From Candidatus Peregrinibacteria bacterium (GTDB taxonomy: Bacteria > Patescibacteriota > Gracilibacteria > UBA1369 > LOWO2-01-FULL-3), in assembly GCA_018654255.1 (NCBI GenBank), contig JABILX010000009.1:62001-126000 (forward strand): a stretch of 64,000 nt of DNA. The letters are read 5' to 3'. The position numbers were made by a program, and so were the translations under genes. Within the stretch, counting starts at the first letter, position 1; the number at the start of each line of letters is the position of its first letter. Positions 44,773-54,915 of the stretch are shown here, piece by piece. The notes under the pieces were generated by a model that saw only the letters and a program-made list of their open reading frames with translations, was not told the DNA's origin and searched no databases.

Positions 44773-46242
44773 TTAAGGTGAGTATGGCGAAGTTATGTCC
44801 GCCTTCAATATGTTATTAAATCTTATTGCTGCCAAGTTTGCAATCGAGTTTCCGTTTCCGAGCATGTATGCTTTTTTGTAGTATTCTTTTGCCAAAGTGC
44901 TTAGTTCTTGTTTTTCGTATAACAATCCTAGGCTCAGGTATGCGTGTTCGAGTTTTGGGTCTAATTCGAGAGCTGCTACCAGGTCATTTTTCCCTTTTTC
45001 ATAGTCTCCATTTGATATGAAGCCCCATCCTCGCAAGCTGTAACTGATTGCTTCTTCTGGATGCTGGGCAACAGCTTTTTCTCCTAATTGGATTGCTTTG
45101 TGAGGTTTGTCGAGTTTTTCTATGCTTATCCAGATAGCTTTTGTGTAGAGATTTAGATCTGCTTCTTCTGCGTTTATTATGTTCTCGTATGAGACGAGTG
45201 CTTGGTCATAGTTTTGTTTGATCAGGTTTAGATCTGCAAGTTTCTGTTCGACTAGGCTTATTGGTTCGAAGCCTGAATCTCTTGCGTCTTCCAAGTAGGT
45301 GATTGCTTCGTCGTACATTTCCTGAACAGCGTATGTTATGCCTATAAAGAACAAGGTTTCTGCTTTGCCTGGATCGAGAACTTTTGCTTGGAAAAGTGCG
45401 TTTATGGCGTCTTCGTATTGGCCTGTGTTCAGATACGAGTATCCGAGCATTACCCATGCGTCTCTGTAGTTGTTTTGCAATTTAATTACATCAAAAAGCA
45501 ATGGAATAGCTGCTTGGAATTCATTGATTTCTATCAAGGCTTTTGATAGGAGGGCTTCTTTGTGTTGTTCTTTTGAATCTTTGTTTATAGAGATTGCGTT
45601 GTATGTGTCCAGGAGAGTTTTTACCTTTTTTTCAAGTTCTTCGTTTGGTACTTCGTTTGGCCCCGTGCTATTCAAGATTTCGAGCAATGAAGTTAATTCT
45701 TTTTGAGCGCCTTCGTTGTTTTTTTGGAGAATCTGGAAGATAGCTTTGTAGTATTTTACTTCTGGGTTGTTTGGGTCGAGTTGATTGAAATGAGAGATTG
45801 CCTGGGGCATTTCTTGTTTGTTGATGTATGTTCGTCCAATTAGTATGTCGATTTGTGAGCTTTCGTAATTTTCCTTTAATTTGTTGAAATATTGTCTGGC
45901 TTCTAAGTTTTGATTGTTTGCAAAATAGGTGATACCGAGTTTGTATAATGTTTGTATTGAATCAGGATTTTCTACGAGTGCTAGGTGGTATGCTTTGATT
46001 GCTTCGTCTAAATATCCTTGATTGTGATAATTGTCTCCTTCAGCAATATAATCTGAAGGGTTTTTTTCTTCAGCTGCTTCATCAAAAGATTCTTTTTGTA
46101 GGTCTGTTTTCTCTGATGTTACTGCGTCTTCAGGAGTTATATCTGTATCAGTCGTGCTTGATGGTGGTTTCATGTAAATATAACCTAGGAAGATTGCTCC
46201 TGCGATTATTACGAACCAAAGTGTTTTTAGAATTTTATTCAT
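44773..46242 (-). CDS. Membrane-anchored TPR-repeat protein
   Basis: 489 residues. One N-terminal hydrophobic segment (about 5-25, ILKTLWFVIIAGAIFLGYIY), then an acidic linker and about ten tetratricopeptide units from residue 65 to the end, for example AEGDNYHNQGYLDEAIKAY, LYKLGITYFANNQNLEARQ, AWVMLGYSYLNTGQYEDAI and YLSLGLLYEKQELSTLAKEY. TPR arrays bind proteins; its place next to the prepilin peptidase suggests a pilus or envelope assembly role, but this is inference. It begins 6 bp after ruvC. Confidence 0.85.
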   Translation of the reverse strand: MNKILKTLWFVIIAGAIFLGYIYMKPPSSTTDTDITPEDAVTSEKTDLQKESFDEAAEEKNPSDYIAEGDNYHNQGYLDEAIKAYHLALVENPDSIQTLYKLGITYFANNQNLEARQYFNKLKENYESSQIDILIGRTYINKQEMPQAISHFNQLDPNNPEVKYYKAIFQILQKNNEGAQKELTSLLEILNSTGPNEVPNEELEKKVKTLLDTYNAISINKDSKEQHKEALLSKALIEINEFQAAIPLLFDVIKLQNNYRDAWVMLGYSYLNTGQYEDAINALFQAKVLDPGKAETLFFIGITYAVQEMYDEAITYLEDARDSGFEPISLVEQKLADLNLIKQNYDQALVSYENIINAEEADLNLYTKAIWISIEKLDKPHKAIQLGEKAVAQHPEEAISYSLRGWGFISNGDYEKGKNDLVAALELDPKLEHAYLSLGLLYEKQELSTLAKEYYKKAYMLGNGNSIANLAAIRFNNILKADITSPYSP

Positions 46243-46248
46243 TTGTGT

Positions 46249-46731
46249 TTACTGGATTTGAATCGAATTTGAGTTTGCACTACATATTGCGACAGCGATC
46301 GCGTCTGCTACATCATCTGGTTTTGGTATTTCTTGTAGATTCATTATCATTTTCACCATTTTCTGGACTGCCTTCTTGTCAGCTCTTCCATTTCCACAGA
46401 CAGAGCTTTTTATTTCTGAAGGTCCGTATTCTTCTATCTCAAGTCCTTTTGATGCACATTTTTGTGTCAAAACGCCCCTAGCCTCAGCTACGTCTATGGC
46501 TGTTGTTATGTTTTTGTTGAAGAACAGTTTTTCGACTGCTGCTTTGTCTGGTGACCATTTTTTCAGGAGCTCCTCCATGTCTTCTGCTATATGGTTCAGG
46601 CGTTCTGCTTTTTTAAGTCCTTTGTGTGTTTGAATGTGTCCAAAATCAAGCAATGTTAGTTTTTTGTTTTTGACTTCAAGTATTGAGAAGCCTGTGATTG
46701 CTGTTCCTGGATCTATTCCTATTATTCTCAT
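46249..46731 (-). CDS. ruvC: Holliday junction resolvase RuvC
   Basis: Cuts four-way DNA junctions at the end of homologous recombination. 160 residues. All four catalytic acids are present: D7 in IGIDPGTAITG, E67 in AAVEKLFF, and D140 and D143 in PDDVADAIAVAI, close to E. coli positions 7, 66, 138 and 141. It is 13 bp after pyk, apart from ruvA at 52.3 kb, so the ruv genes are split. Confidence 0.97.
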   Translation of the reverse strand: MRIIGIDPGTAITGFSILEVKNKKLTLLDFGHIQTHKGLKKAERLNHIAEDMEELLKKWSPDKAAVEKLFFNKNITTAIDVAEARGVLTQKCASKGLEIEEYGPSEIKSSVCGNGRADKKAVQKMVKMIMNLQEIPKPDDVADAIAVAICSANSNSIQIQ

Positions 46732-46744
46732 GTTTGTGCTGGAT

Positions 46745-48160
46745 TTACAGAGTGTAAGTTGCTATTGAGCCTATTCCTTTTGCGTTGTATATGATTACGA
46801 CTTTGTCATTTTTCTTTGCGAGTTTTGATGTTTTTACAAATTTCTTTAGTTCGTTTGCGAAGTTTTTGTTTTCTTGTTTTTTGGTGAATTTTTTGTATAT
46901 TGATCGGTTTATTCCCCAGTAGAGAGAAGATTCTTGGATTAAGTTTTTGTTTGGCGTGATAAGGATTGTGTGGATGAAGACTCGATGTTTTACCATTTGA
47001 GACATTGTGTATCCATCTTTTGAATATACGATGATGCGGTTCGCACCAGAATCAACTGCGAGTTCGCATGCTGATAAACAAGCTGCGTTTACGTCTGGGA
47101 TGTCTTTGTTTTTTATTTCATTTTCAACGATCTCTCTTTGCTTCTTTAATTCGTTTTCTACGGACGAAATAGTCTTGGCTAGCATTCTGACCGACTCTAG
47201 TGGGTAAGAGCCCGTAGCGGTCTCGTTTGATAGCATTATTGCGTCTGTGTGATCGTAGATCGCGTTTGCTGCGTCAGAAATTTCGGCTCTAGTTGGGCGT
47301 GGGTTGTTGACCATTGATGCTAGGACTTGAGTTGCTGTGATTACAGGTTTTCCGTATTTGTTGGAAAGTTCGATGATTCGTTTTTGGATTATTGGGACTT
47401 TTTCAGGTTTGATTTCGATTCCCAGGTCTCCTCTGGCTACCATTATTCCGTCTGATTCTTGTACGATCTCTTCCAGGTTGTCTATTGCTTCATGGCGTTC
47501 GATTTTTGAGATTATTTTCACTTGGCTGTGGCCTTTTTTCGTGAGGATTGAGCGAAGTTCTTTTATGTCTTTTGCATCTTTTACGAATGAAAGAGCTACG
47601 AAATCAATCCCAAGTTTTAGTCCGAAGTTGAGGTCTTTTATATCTTTTGGTGTGAGTGTTTTTGCTTTGATGGTTGAATTTGGTGTGTTTATTCCTTTGT
47701 TTGAAAAAAGAGTGCCTTTTGTCTTGGCTGTGCAGTGGATTTCATTTCCTTTGATTCTATCTATTTTTGTACTGATGAGACCGTCGTCGACGAAGATTAG
47801 ATGATTTTTGCGAACGTCTTTGTGAAGATTTCGGTATTTGATGGGGATGTGGTCTTTTTTTGGTTTAGCCAGAGTTGAGAATATTATTTTTTGACCACGT
47901 TTGATTGAAATTCCTTCTTTTGGGAGTAATCCCAACCTGATCTTTGGGCCTTGGAGGTCCTGCATTATTCCGACAGTGCGGTTGTGTTTTCTCGAGGCTT
48001 TTCTTACGTTGTTTGCAATTTGTTTGAAGTTTGGATAGGTCCCATGTGAAAAATTCATTCTGGCTACATCCAGGCCTGCTTGGACTAAATTTTCGATAAT
48101 AGAAGATGAGTCAGAACTAGGTCCAAGAGTAGCAATAATCTTTGTATAGTTAACTCGCAT
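46745..48160 (-). CDS. pyk: Pyruvate kinase
   Basis: Makes pyruvate and ATP from phosphoenolpyruvate. 471 residues. Motifs: KIIATLGPSSD at the start, DVARMNFSHG, MQDLQGPKIRLG, KIISKIERHEAIDNLEEI containing the catalytic Lys region, MVARGDLGIEI, ITATQVLASM and DAIMLSNETATGSYP. The shortened C-terminal domain (from about 345) keeps the fold's DSGANRIIVYSKDGYT motif. It is followed by ruvC and preceded by glmS, 29 bp upstream. Confidence 0.97.
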   Translation of the reverse strand: MRVNYTKIIATLGPSSDSSSIIENLVQAGLDVARMNFSHGTYPNFKQIANNVRKASRKHNRTVGIMQDLQGPKIRLGLLPKEGISIKRGQKIIFSTLAKPKKDHIPIKYRNLHKDVRKNHLIFVDDGLISTKIDRIKGNEIHCTAKTKGTLFSNKGINTPNSTIKAKTLTPKDIKDLNFGLKLGIDFVALSFVKDAKDIKELRSILTKKGHSQVKIISKIERHEAIDNLEEIVQESDGIMVARGDLGIEIKPEKVPIIQKRIIELSNKYGKPVITATQVLASMVNNPRPTRAEISDAANAIYDHTDAIMLSNETATGSYPLESVRMLAKTISSVENELKKQREIVENEIKNKDIPDVNAACLSACELAVDSGANRIIVYSKDGYTMSQMVKHRVFIHTILITPNKNLIQESSLYWGINRSIYKKFTKKQENKNFANELKKFVKTSKLAKKNDKVVIIYNAKGIGSIATYTL

Positions 48161-48189
48161 ATGAAATGAGGGTTATTTCAAGGAAGATT

Positions 48190-49992
48190 TTACTTTACTG
48201 TGACGCTTTTGGCTAGGTTTCTTGGTTTGTCTGGATCGTTTTTTCTCAGAACTGCGAGTTTGTAGGCCAAAATTTGGATTGGAATAATGTTTACAATAGG
48301 TGACGCATGAGATACATCAGGGACTTTTATCCAGTAATCGAACACTTCATTATTTTCTGGGGCGACTCCTATGATGTAAGCTCCTCTGGCTTTTAATTCT
48401 ATTGCGTTTGAGATGGTTTCGTTTTTTGATTCGTCATTTGCGACTAATGCAACGCAGGGAGTTCCTTCGGATATTAGTGCAATTGGGCCGTGTTTAAGTT
48501 CTCCTCCTGCGAAACCTTCTGCGTGAATGTATGAAACTTCTTGTATTTTGATAGCGCCTTCTAGAGCGATTGGATAGTTTTTTCCACGACCGATCAGATA
48601 CATTGATTCAACTTCTTTTAATTTTTCTGCCAATTTTTCTATATGTTCTTCATAACGAGGATTTAACATATCGTTGATTTGGCTGACTGTGTCTATCAGT
48701 AGTTTTTTGCCTTTCTCGACCCCTCCATCACAAGCGTATGCGAGCAAAGTTAGAATCGCTATTTGTGCTGTTGTTGCCTTGGTTGAAACCACTGCTTTTT
48801 CTACTCCGGCTTTGATTGGGATTACGATGTCTGAGATTCTTGCCATTGTTGAAGATTCGACGTTCACGATGGACATGATCTTTGCTTTTTTCTTCTGTGC
48901 CATTTCGATTGCTTCCAATGTGTCTGCGGTTTCTCCACTTTGAGAGATTGCAATCAGTAGAGATTTGTCTCTTATGAAATGTTTGTAATTTGAGAATTCT
49001 GATCCAAATGTTGTGTTTACGTGTCTGTGCGCTATTTCGGCGAATAAGTATTCGCCTACCATTGCTACTTTTCCGGTTGTTCCGCATCCGATGAAATATG
49101 TTCCGAATGCTCCTTTGATAGCTTTGGCAGCTTTTTCTATTAGTTTGTTGTCTTGATTGATGGCTCTTTGAATGGATTCTTTTTGGTCCATTATTTCCTT
49201 GATCAGGAAATGTGGGAATTCTCCTTTCTCCGTACTTTCTTCTGTAAGATCGATTTCAACAATACGTTTTTCTACCTTTTCGCCTGATGAAATGTTGAAG
49301 AAGTTGATGTCTTTTTTCTTGATCTCGACGAGTTCGTTGTCGTCGATGTATAAGACTTTGTTTGTGTATTTTAGAAATGGGGGAATGTCTGATGCAACGA
49401 AAAACTCATCATCGCCTTTTCCTACGATTAGTGGGGAACCGCGTCTTGCGCCAATGACTATGTCTTCCGTCTTATTTATTACTACAAAGGCGTATCTTCC
49501 TTCTAGTTCTTCTATAGTTTTTGTTACCGCTTCTCTTAGGGTTTTTCCATCTTCGAGATAGGTTTCAATTAGATGTGCTATTACTTCTGTGTCTGTTTCA
49601 GATTTGAATTTGTGTCCGTCTTTTTTAAGTTTCTTTTTTAATTGATCAAAGTTTTCTAAAACGCCATTGTGAACGATCACGATTTCTCCACTTGCAGAGG
49701 TATGTGGATGTGCGTTTTTTTCGTGGATTCCTCCATGTGTTGCCCATCTTGTGTGGGAAATTGCGACAAACAAATCTTCTTCTGTTTCGCCGATTCCAAT
49801 GGAAGACATATCTAAGTTCTTTGAGTCGAAGTCACCGATCTTGCCGATTTCTTTGTGAACAACCAAGTTTGGTCCTTTTTTGTATGCGATGCCCCAGCTG
49901 TCGTAGCCTCTGTATTCGAGTTTTTTCAGCCCTTCTATTAGGAGTTCTGGGGCGTTATTTCTCTCACCGATATAAGCGAATATTCCACACAT
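48190..49992 (-). CDS. glmS: Glutamine-fructose-6-phosphate aminotransferase (isomerizing)
   Basis: Makes glucosamine-6-P from fructose-6-P and glutamine, first step towards UDP-GlcNAc and peptidoglycan. 600 residues. Cys2 nucleophile after Met removal (MCGIFAYIG), GYDSWGIAY, RWATHGG and the N-terminal amidotransferase domain to about 235. Two SIS domains follow (IGCGTTGKVAMVGEYL, ISQSGETADTLEAI and LIGRGKNYPIALEGA), ending PDKPRNLAKSVTV, the usual C-terminal motif. There is no room upstream for a glmS ribozyme: the promoter overlaps the end of the previous gene and the leader is about 18 nt. Confidence 0.97.
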   Translation of the reverse strand: MCGIFAYIGERNNAPELLIEGLKKLEYRGYDSWGIAYKKGPNLVVHKEIGKIGDFDSKNLDMSSIGIGETEEDLFVAISHTRWATHGGIHEKNAHPHTSASGEIVIVHNGVLENFDQLKKKLKKDGHKFKSETDTEVIAHLIETYLEDGKTLREAVTKTIEELEGRYAFVVINKTEDIVIGARRGSPLIVGKGDDEFFVASDIPPFLKYTNKVLYIDDNELVEIKKKDINFFNISSGEKVEKRIVEIDLTEESTEKGEFPHFLIKEIMDQKESIQRAINQDNKLIEKAAKAIKGAFGTYFIGCGTTGKVAMVGEYLFAEIAHRHVNTTFGSEFSNYKHFIRDKSLLIAISQSGETADTLEAIEMAQKKKAKIMSIVNVESSTMARISDIVIPIKAGVEKAVVSTKATTAQIAILTLLAYACDGGVEKGKKLLIDTVSQINDMLNPRYEEHIEKLAEKLKEVESMYLIGRGKNYPIALEGAIKIQEVSYIHAEGFAGGELKHGPIALISEGTPCVALVANDESKNETISNAIELKARGAYIIGVAPENNEVFDYWIKVPDVSHASPIVNIIPIQILAYKLAVLRKNDPDKPRNLAKSVTVK

Positions 49993-50016
49993 ATTTTTGA
50001 TTTAGTTACGAGCGGT

Positions 50017-50045
50017 ATTCTAGTCGAAAATTTGGCTTTTGTGAA
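50017..50045 (-). promoter_or_regulatory. Promoter for glmS and the downstream run
   Basis: On the minus strand TTCACA (50040-50045), 17 bp and TAGAAT (50017-50022). It overlaps the 3' end of the peptidase gene. The -10 region TTTTCGACTAGAAT matches the pyrG promoter. Confidence 0.7.
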
Positions 50046-51084
50046 GGCCTATAAGGATTATGTCTTCGATTCGTACTCCGAATTTTCCTGGCAAATAAAT
50101 GCCTGGTTCTATCGTTACAACCATGTTTGGCTGGATGCGTGTTTTGTTTTCTTTTGATTCTTTCAGACTAGGGGATTCGTGTATCTCAAGTCCGACTCCA
50201 TGCCCTGTTCCGTGTATGAAATTTTCACCATATCCTGCTTCTTCTATTATCTCTCTCGCTAGTGAATCAATTTTTTGTTCAACCATCTTGTTTTTGGCTT
50301 TGTCTAGGGCGTTACGCTGTGCTTGTTCAACTATTTTGTACACTTCTTTTTGGAGTTTGGTTGGGTTTTTTGGAAGGATTGTGCGTGTCATGTCCGAGCA
50401 GTATCCTTTGTATTTCATACCCATGTCTATCAGGATGATGTCGTTCTTTTTCAGGTTTGTGTTTCCGCTGTCGTGATGGGGGATTGATGTGTTTTTCCCG
50501 AATGCTACGATTGGATCAAAAGATACGTCTTCTGCTCCCAGGTCAAACCCGACCTTTTTTATCTCCCAGACGACGTCGATTTCCCTCAGTTTCTTACCTG
50601 TTGATTGGTGTTTTTGAATAACTTTTTTGATCAACCCGAAAGTTTTCAAATTTATCTCTTGGCTTCTCTTTAAAAGTTTGATTTCGTGTGGATCTTTTAT
50701 TGCTCTTAACTTCTCGATTTCACCTGAGAAGTCTTTGAATTTAATCTTTGAACTTAGCTTTTTGAGTTTCTTGAGATTGTTTACGGTGACTGAATTTCCT
50801 TCAAATCCAAGGTTTTTTATCCGAAGTGATTTTAATGTTTTTTGGAATTCTTCTTTTGGGTCTTTGACTTGGATGAACTTTGGGATGGTGTATTTTGCGC
50901 GTTCTATGTATCTCGGATCTGTGAATAGAATTGTTTTTGTACGTGTGATGAGGAGAGATCCACTTGATCCATTGAATCCTGTTAAGTAAAAGATATTTGT
51001 TCTATTGGTTACTAAAAAACCTGTGACTTTAATTTTCGTCAAAGATTTCTTCAAATTATTAATGCGATTCAAAAATCTTTTCAT
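50020..51084 (-). CDS. Xaa-Pro aminopeptidase / M24 family metallopeptidase
   Basis: Removes N-terminal residues next to proline. 354 residues: an N-terminal creatinase-like domain (TGFLVTNRTNIFYLTGFNGS) and a pita-bread catalytic domain from about 130. The five metal ligands are visible: Asp in IDMGMKYKGYCSDMTRT (two), His in FIHGTGHGVGLEIHESP, Glu in TIEPGIYLPG and Glu in RIEDIILIG. It begins directly after pgi (start one base after the pgi stop region) and ends inside the glmS promoter. Whether it is PepP- or PepQ-like cannot be told. Confidence 0.92.
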   Translation of the reverse strand: MKRFLNRINNLKKSLTKIKVTGFLVTNRTNIFYLTGFNGSSGSLLITRTKTILFTDPRYIERAKYTIPKFIQVKDPKEEFQKTLKSLRIKNLGFEGNSVTVNNLKKLKKLSSKIKFKDFSGEIEKLRAIKDPHEIKLLKRSQEINLKTFGLIKKVIQKHQSTGKKLREIDVVWEIKKVGFDLGAEDVSFDPIVAFGKNTSIPHHDSGNTNLKKNDIILIDMGMKYKGYCSDMTRTILPKNPTKLQKEVYKIVEQAQRNALDKAKNKMVEQKIDSLAREIIEEAGYGENFIHGTGHGVGLEIHESPSLKESKENKTRIQPNMVVTIEPGIYLPGKFGVRIEDIILIGLHKSQIFD

Positions 51085-52260
51085 TTAAATATTTAACAGT
51101 TTTTTTGTGACTTTTTTTCCGAGTTCTACGGAAGGTTGATTGAAAGCGTTTACTTTGAAAAGTTCTCCTGCTAATGCTACTGCTATCTCGAATGTCATAA
51201 TTAATTCTCCTAGATTTTCTTCGTCGATTTTTTCAAGATTCAAGGTTGCGGATGGTACATTTTTTTGTTTGAGGGCGTGTTCGGTACCTTTTTTTTGTGC
51301 TTCTAGAATCTGTGAAAATTTAATTTTGTTGGCTACATAATCCTTTTGCCTGGTTGCGGTTTCTGTGAATAGAACCCATTTGTCTTTTGGTCCGTCGAGT
51401 AAGAGTTGTAGCATCGAGTGTTGATCTTTTGCGCCAATAAGTCCGATTGGAAGTGGTCCTTTTTTTGAAGTTTTCCCTAGGCTTTCTGCTATTAGTTGGA
51501 CTGCCCATTTGTTGAAATATTCGAATCGATCGATATATGGGAATAATGCTAGGGTAGGTTTGTGTTTTTTTGTGTACATATGGTAGAGCAAGATTGCTAA
51601 GTTGTCTGCGGTCTTAGACCCGCTTGCTTTCGCTGCTCCTAGTAGAAGCTTGTTGATGTTGGTATCCATCAAGATCGCTGGTATTAGTCCTGCTGTTGAT
51701 AGAATTGAGAATCTGCCTGCTACATATTTTGGCATTTTGAATATCTCGAGTTTGTTTTTTGTTGCTTGTTTAAATAGGGTTCCATCTTCGTTTTCAGTGA
51801 TTACTTTGAGATGTGATTGCCAGTTTTTTCCAAACCATTTTTGAGCTCCTTTTTGTATTAATGAGAAAAGAGTCACCGTTTCTAGTGTGTCTCCTGACTT
51901 TGAGATGAATAAGAATAGCGTTTTCTTCTTTGTTAGAGGTTTCTCAAAAGATGAGATGAGATTAGGGTCGATATTGTCAATGAAGTGAATGTAAGGGGGT
52001 TTTGAGTTGTTTTTGCCTAGTGAGTGAAAAAGCATCTGGCTTCCTAGAACAGATCCTCCCATTCCGATTATTACTATGTCTGAAAAGCGTTTTTTTAGTG
52101 GAGCTATTTGGTTTGCGAGTTGAGTTGTGTTTTGAGTTGGAAGTAGTAGGAATTCTGCGTATTTCTTTTTCAGAAGAGATTCTTTTGCTTTTTCAATCTT
52201 TGATTTATAGGTTTGAAAAGTTTTTTTGTTGATTGTGTTTTTTGTATCTAGTTTGAGCAT
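51085..52260 (-). CDS. pgi: Glucose-6-phosphate isomerase
   Basis: Interconverts glucose-6-P and fructose-6-P, feeding glycolysis and glmS. 391 residues, shorter than the usual 430-550; the N-terminal part is reduced. SIS-domain motifs: VIIGMGGSVLGSQMLFHSL (usually GIGGSxLG), LFLFISKSGDTLETVTLF, KYVAGRFSILSTAGLIPA and QLIAESLGKTSKKG, with the C-terminal NAFNQPSVELGK motif that supplies the catalytic Lys. Directly between ruvA (2 bp) and the peptidase gene. It could also act on mannose-6-P, as some short isomerases do. Confidence 0.93.
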   Translation of the reverse strand: MLKLDTKNTINKKTFQTYKSKIEKAKESLLKKKYAEFLLLPTQNTTQLANQIAPLKKRFSDIVIIGMGGSVLGSQMLFHSLGKNNSKPPYIHFIDNIDPNLISSFEKPLTKKKTLFLFISKSGDTLETVTLFSLIQKGAQKWFGKNWQSHLKVITENEDGTLFKQATKNKLEIFKMPKYVAGRFSILSTAGLIPAILMDTNINKLLLGAAKASGSKTADNLAILLYHMYTKKHKPTLALFPYIDRFEYFNKWAVQLIAESLGKTSKKGPLPIGLIGAKDQHSMLQLLLDGPKDKWVLFTETATRQKDYVANKIKFSQILEAQKKGTEHALKQKNVPSATLNLEKIDEENLGELIMTFEIAVALAGELFKVNAFNQPSVELGKKVTKKLLNI

Positions 52261-52262
52261 TT

Positions 52263-52828
52263 TTAAGCGTTTTGAAGGAAGTATTTAATCATTTCTTCTG
52301 ATGAAGTTACATCTGCAGGTAGGTTTGTTAATCCTTGTGTGATTTGTTTTCTGTTATATCCAAGTTTTTCTAGTGCGAAGATTGCGTTTTCATTTTTGTC
52401 TGATGATAAGTTTCCGTGCATTCGGTCTGCGTCATCTATAGATATCTTGTTTTTCAATTCGAGAATTATTCTGTCTGCAATTTTCTTTCCGATTTTTGGA
52501 ACTTGGCATATGAAAGCTGATTCTTCGTTTAGAATTGCGTTTTTTAGTTTATCGATTGGGAGGGACAATATGTCTTGAGCTGTTTTTGGCCCGACTCCAG
52601 ATATTGAAATGAATTTTTTAAATAGGCCTAGTTCTTCTTCTTTTTCAAATCCAAAAATATCCAATGCGTCTTCTCTTACATGTGTGTATGCAAAAAGTTC
52701 TAATTCAGTTTCTTTCTCTGTGACTTCGAGTAGGGAAGGGGTTACAAAAACTTCATAACCTATGTTTCCAGTATCAAGGATGATTGATTTTTCTTGTTTT
52801 TTTAGGACGATTCCTTTGAGGTATGCGA

Positions 52829-52832
<4 letters not shown>
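52263..52832 (-). CDS. ruvA: Holliday junction DNA helicase subunit RuvA
   Basis: Binds four-way DNA junctions and loads the RuvB motor. 189 residues. OB-fold domain I (MIAYLKGIVLKKQEKSIIL, then YTHVREDALDIFGF), two helix-hairpin-helix motifs in domain II (SISGVGPKTAQDILS and PKIGKKIADRIILEL), and domain III at the C-terminus (ENAIFALEKLGYNRKQITQG). Its ATG overlaps the TGA of the 49-aa gene upstream (ATGA), so the two are coupled. RuvC lies 5.5 kb away; no ruvB is seen. Confidence 0.96.
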
Positions 52833-54168
<1,336 letters not shown>

Positions 54169-54171
54169 TTA

Positions 54172-54861
54172 TTAAGCTGCACGTCTCATTTCTTCTTCTC
54201 CTGCTTGAGCTTGTTGGTTGCGTTGTGGGAATTGGGAAACATTGTCGGGTACTGATTCGCTATTTCCTGCTGATCCTGTAGTTAGGTTTCTAACTTTATC
54301 TCGTGACCATCCGAGAATTCCTGCTACTGCATCTTTTGTAGATTTCATAATTTTGGTTGGTGCATACATCATAAAGTTCATTGCATGAATTCCGTATTTT
54401 GGAATGAATCCAATTATTGGCATCTTACCTGTGAAATTTGCTGCATCGACCATTCTGCGTCCGACAGAGTATTTCAATCCATCGTATAGCAGATCAACTC
54501 CTTTACTGAGCGGTTGTCCGACGATGTTCAACGCTTCTGTTGGCGCGAGAGCTAATGTGCCAGGGATATGTCTTAGTACACCTTTTGTGTTTCTTGAGAA
54601 GATTTTACCTACTTGTCCTCCAACGTTTACTAATGAGTCTCTGGTCTCTGTGCTTACATCGACTACTTTTTCTTTAACGTTTTTTATAACTCCGTCATAA
54701 ATTGGTTCGACAAATGTATTTTTAGTACCGTCAAGGAAGCCTTTTGATCCGTCCCACCAATCGTCTGCGGTGAGGCGTTGGCCAGCACCAATTGCGGTAC
54801 TTTTAACTTTACCAACTGCTTTGCTTCCCCATTGATTTAACGTATCTCCAAATTTACTCAT
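54172..54861 (-). CDS. Hypothetical protein (229 aa) with amphipathic segments
   Basis: Not recognised. No signal peptide. Amphipathic or weakly hydrophobic stretches are visible at about 95-125 (HIPGTLALAPTEALNIVGQP) and 140-165 (FTGKMPIIGFIPKYGIHAMN, then FMMYAPTK), which could associate with a membrane without a full crossing. The N-terminus has repeated Gly/Lys helices and DDWWDGSKG; the C-terminus is Gln/Glu-rich and disordered. It has a good promoter at 54887-54915. The truncated gene at 63598 has a similar Lys-rich helical style, but a shared family is not demonstrable here. Confidence 0.68.
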   Translation of the reverse strand: MSKFGDTLNQWGSKAVGKVKSTAIGAGQRLTADDWWDGSKGFLDGTKNTFVEPIYDGVIKNVKEKVVDVSTETRDSLVNVGGQVGKIFSRNTKGVLRHIPGTLALAPTEALNIVGQPLSKGVDLLYDGLKYSVGRRMVDAANFTGKMPIIGFIPKYGIHAMNFMMYAPTKIMKSTKDAVAGILGWSRDKVRNLTTGSAGNSESVPDNVSQFPQRNQQAQAGEEEMRRAA

Positions 54862-54886
54862 AATTCTTGATTATAGTGAGTATCTA

Positions 54887-54915
54887 ATTATATCAGCAAA
54901 CCTGTTTTTCGTCAA
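54887..54915 (-). promoter_or_regulatory. Promoter for the 229-aa orphan gene
   Basis: On the minus strand TTGACG (54910-54915), 17 bp and TATAAT (54887-54892), with an extended TGA before the -10. It overlaps the aroC stop. Confidence 0.75.

Noticed and set aside
49993-50016. glmS ribozyme upstream of glmS
   Set aside because: The space between promoter and start is far too short, and no ribozyme core is seen.
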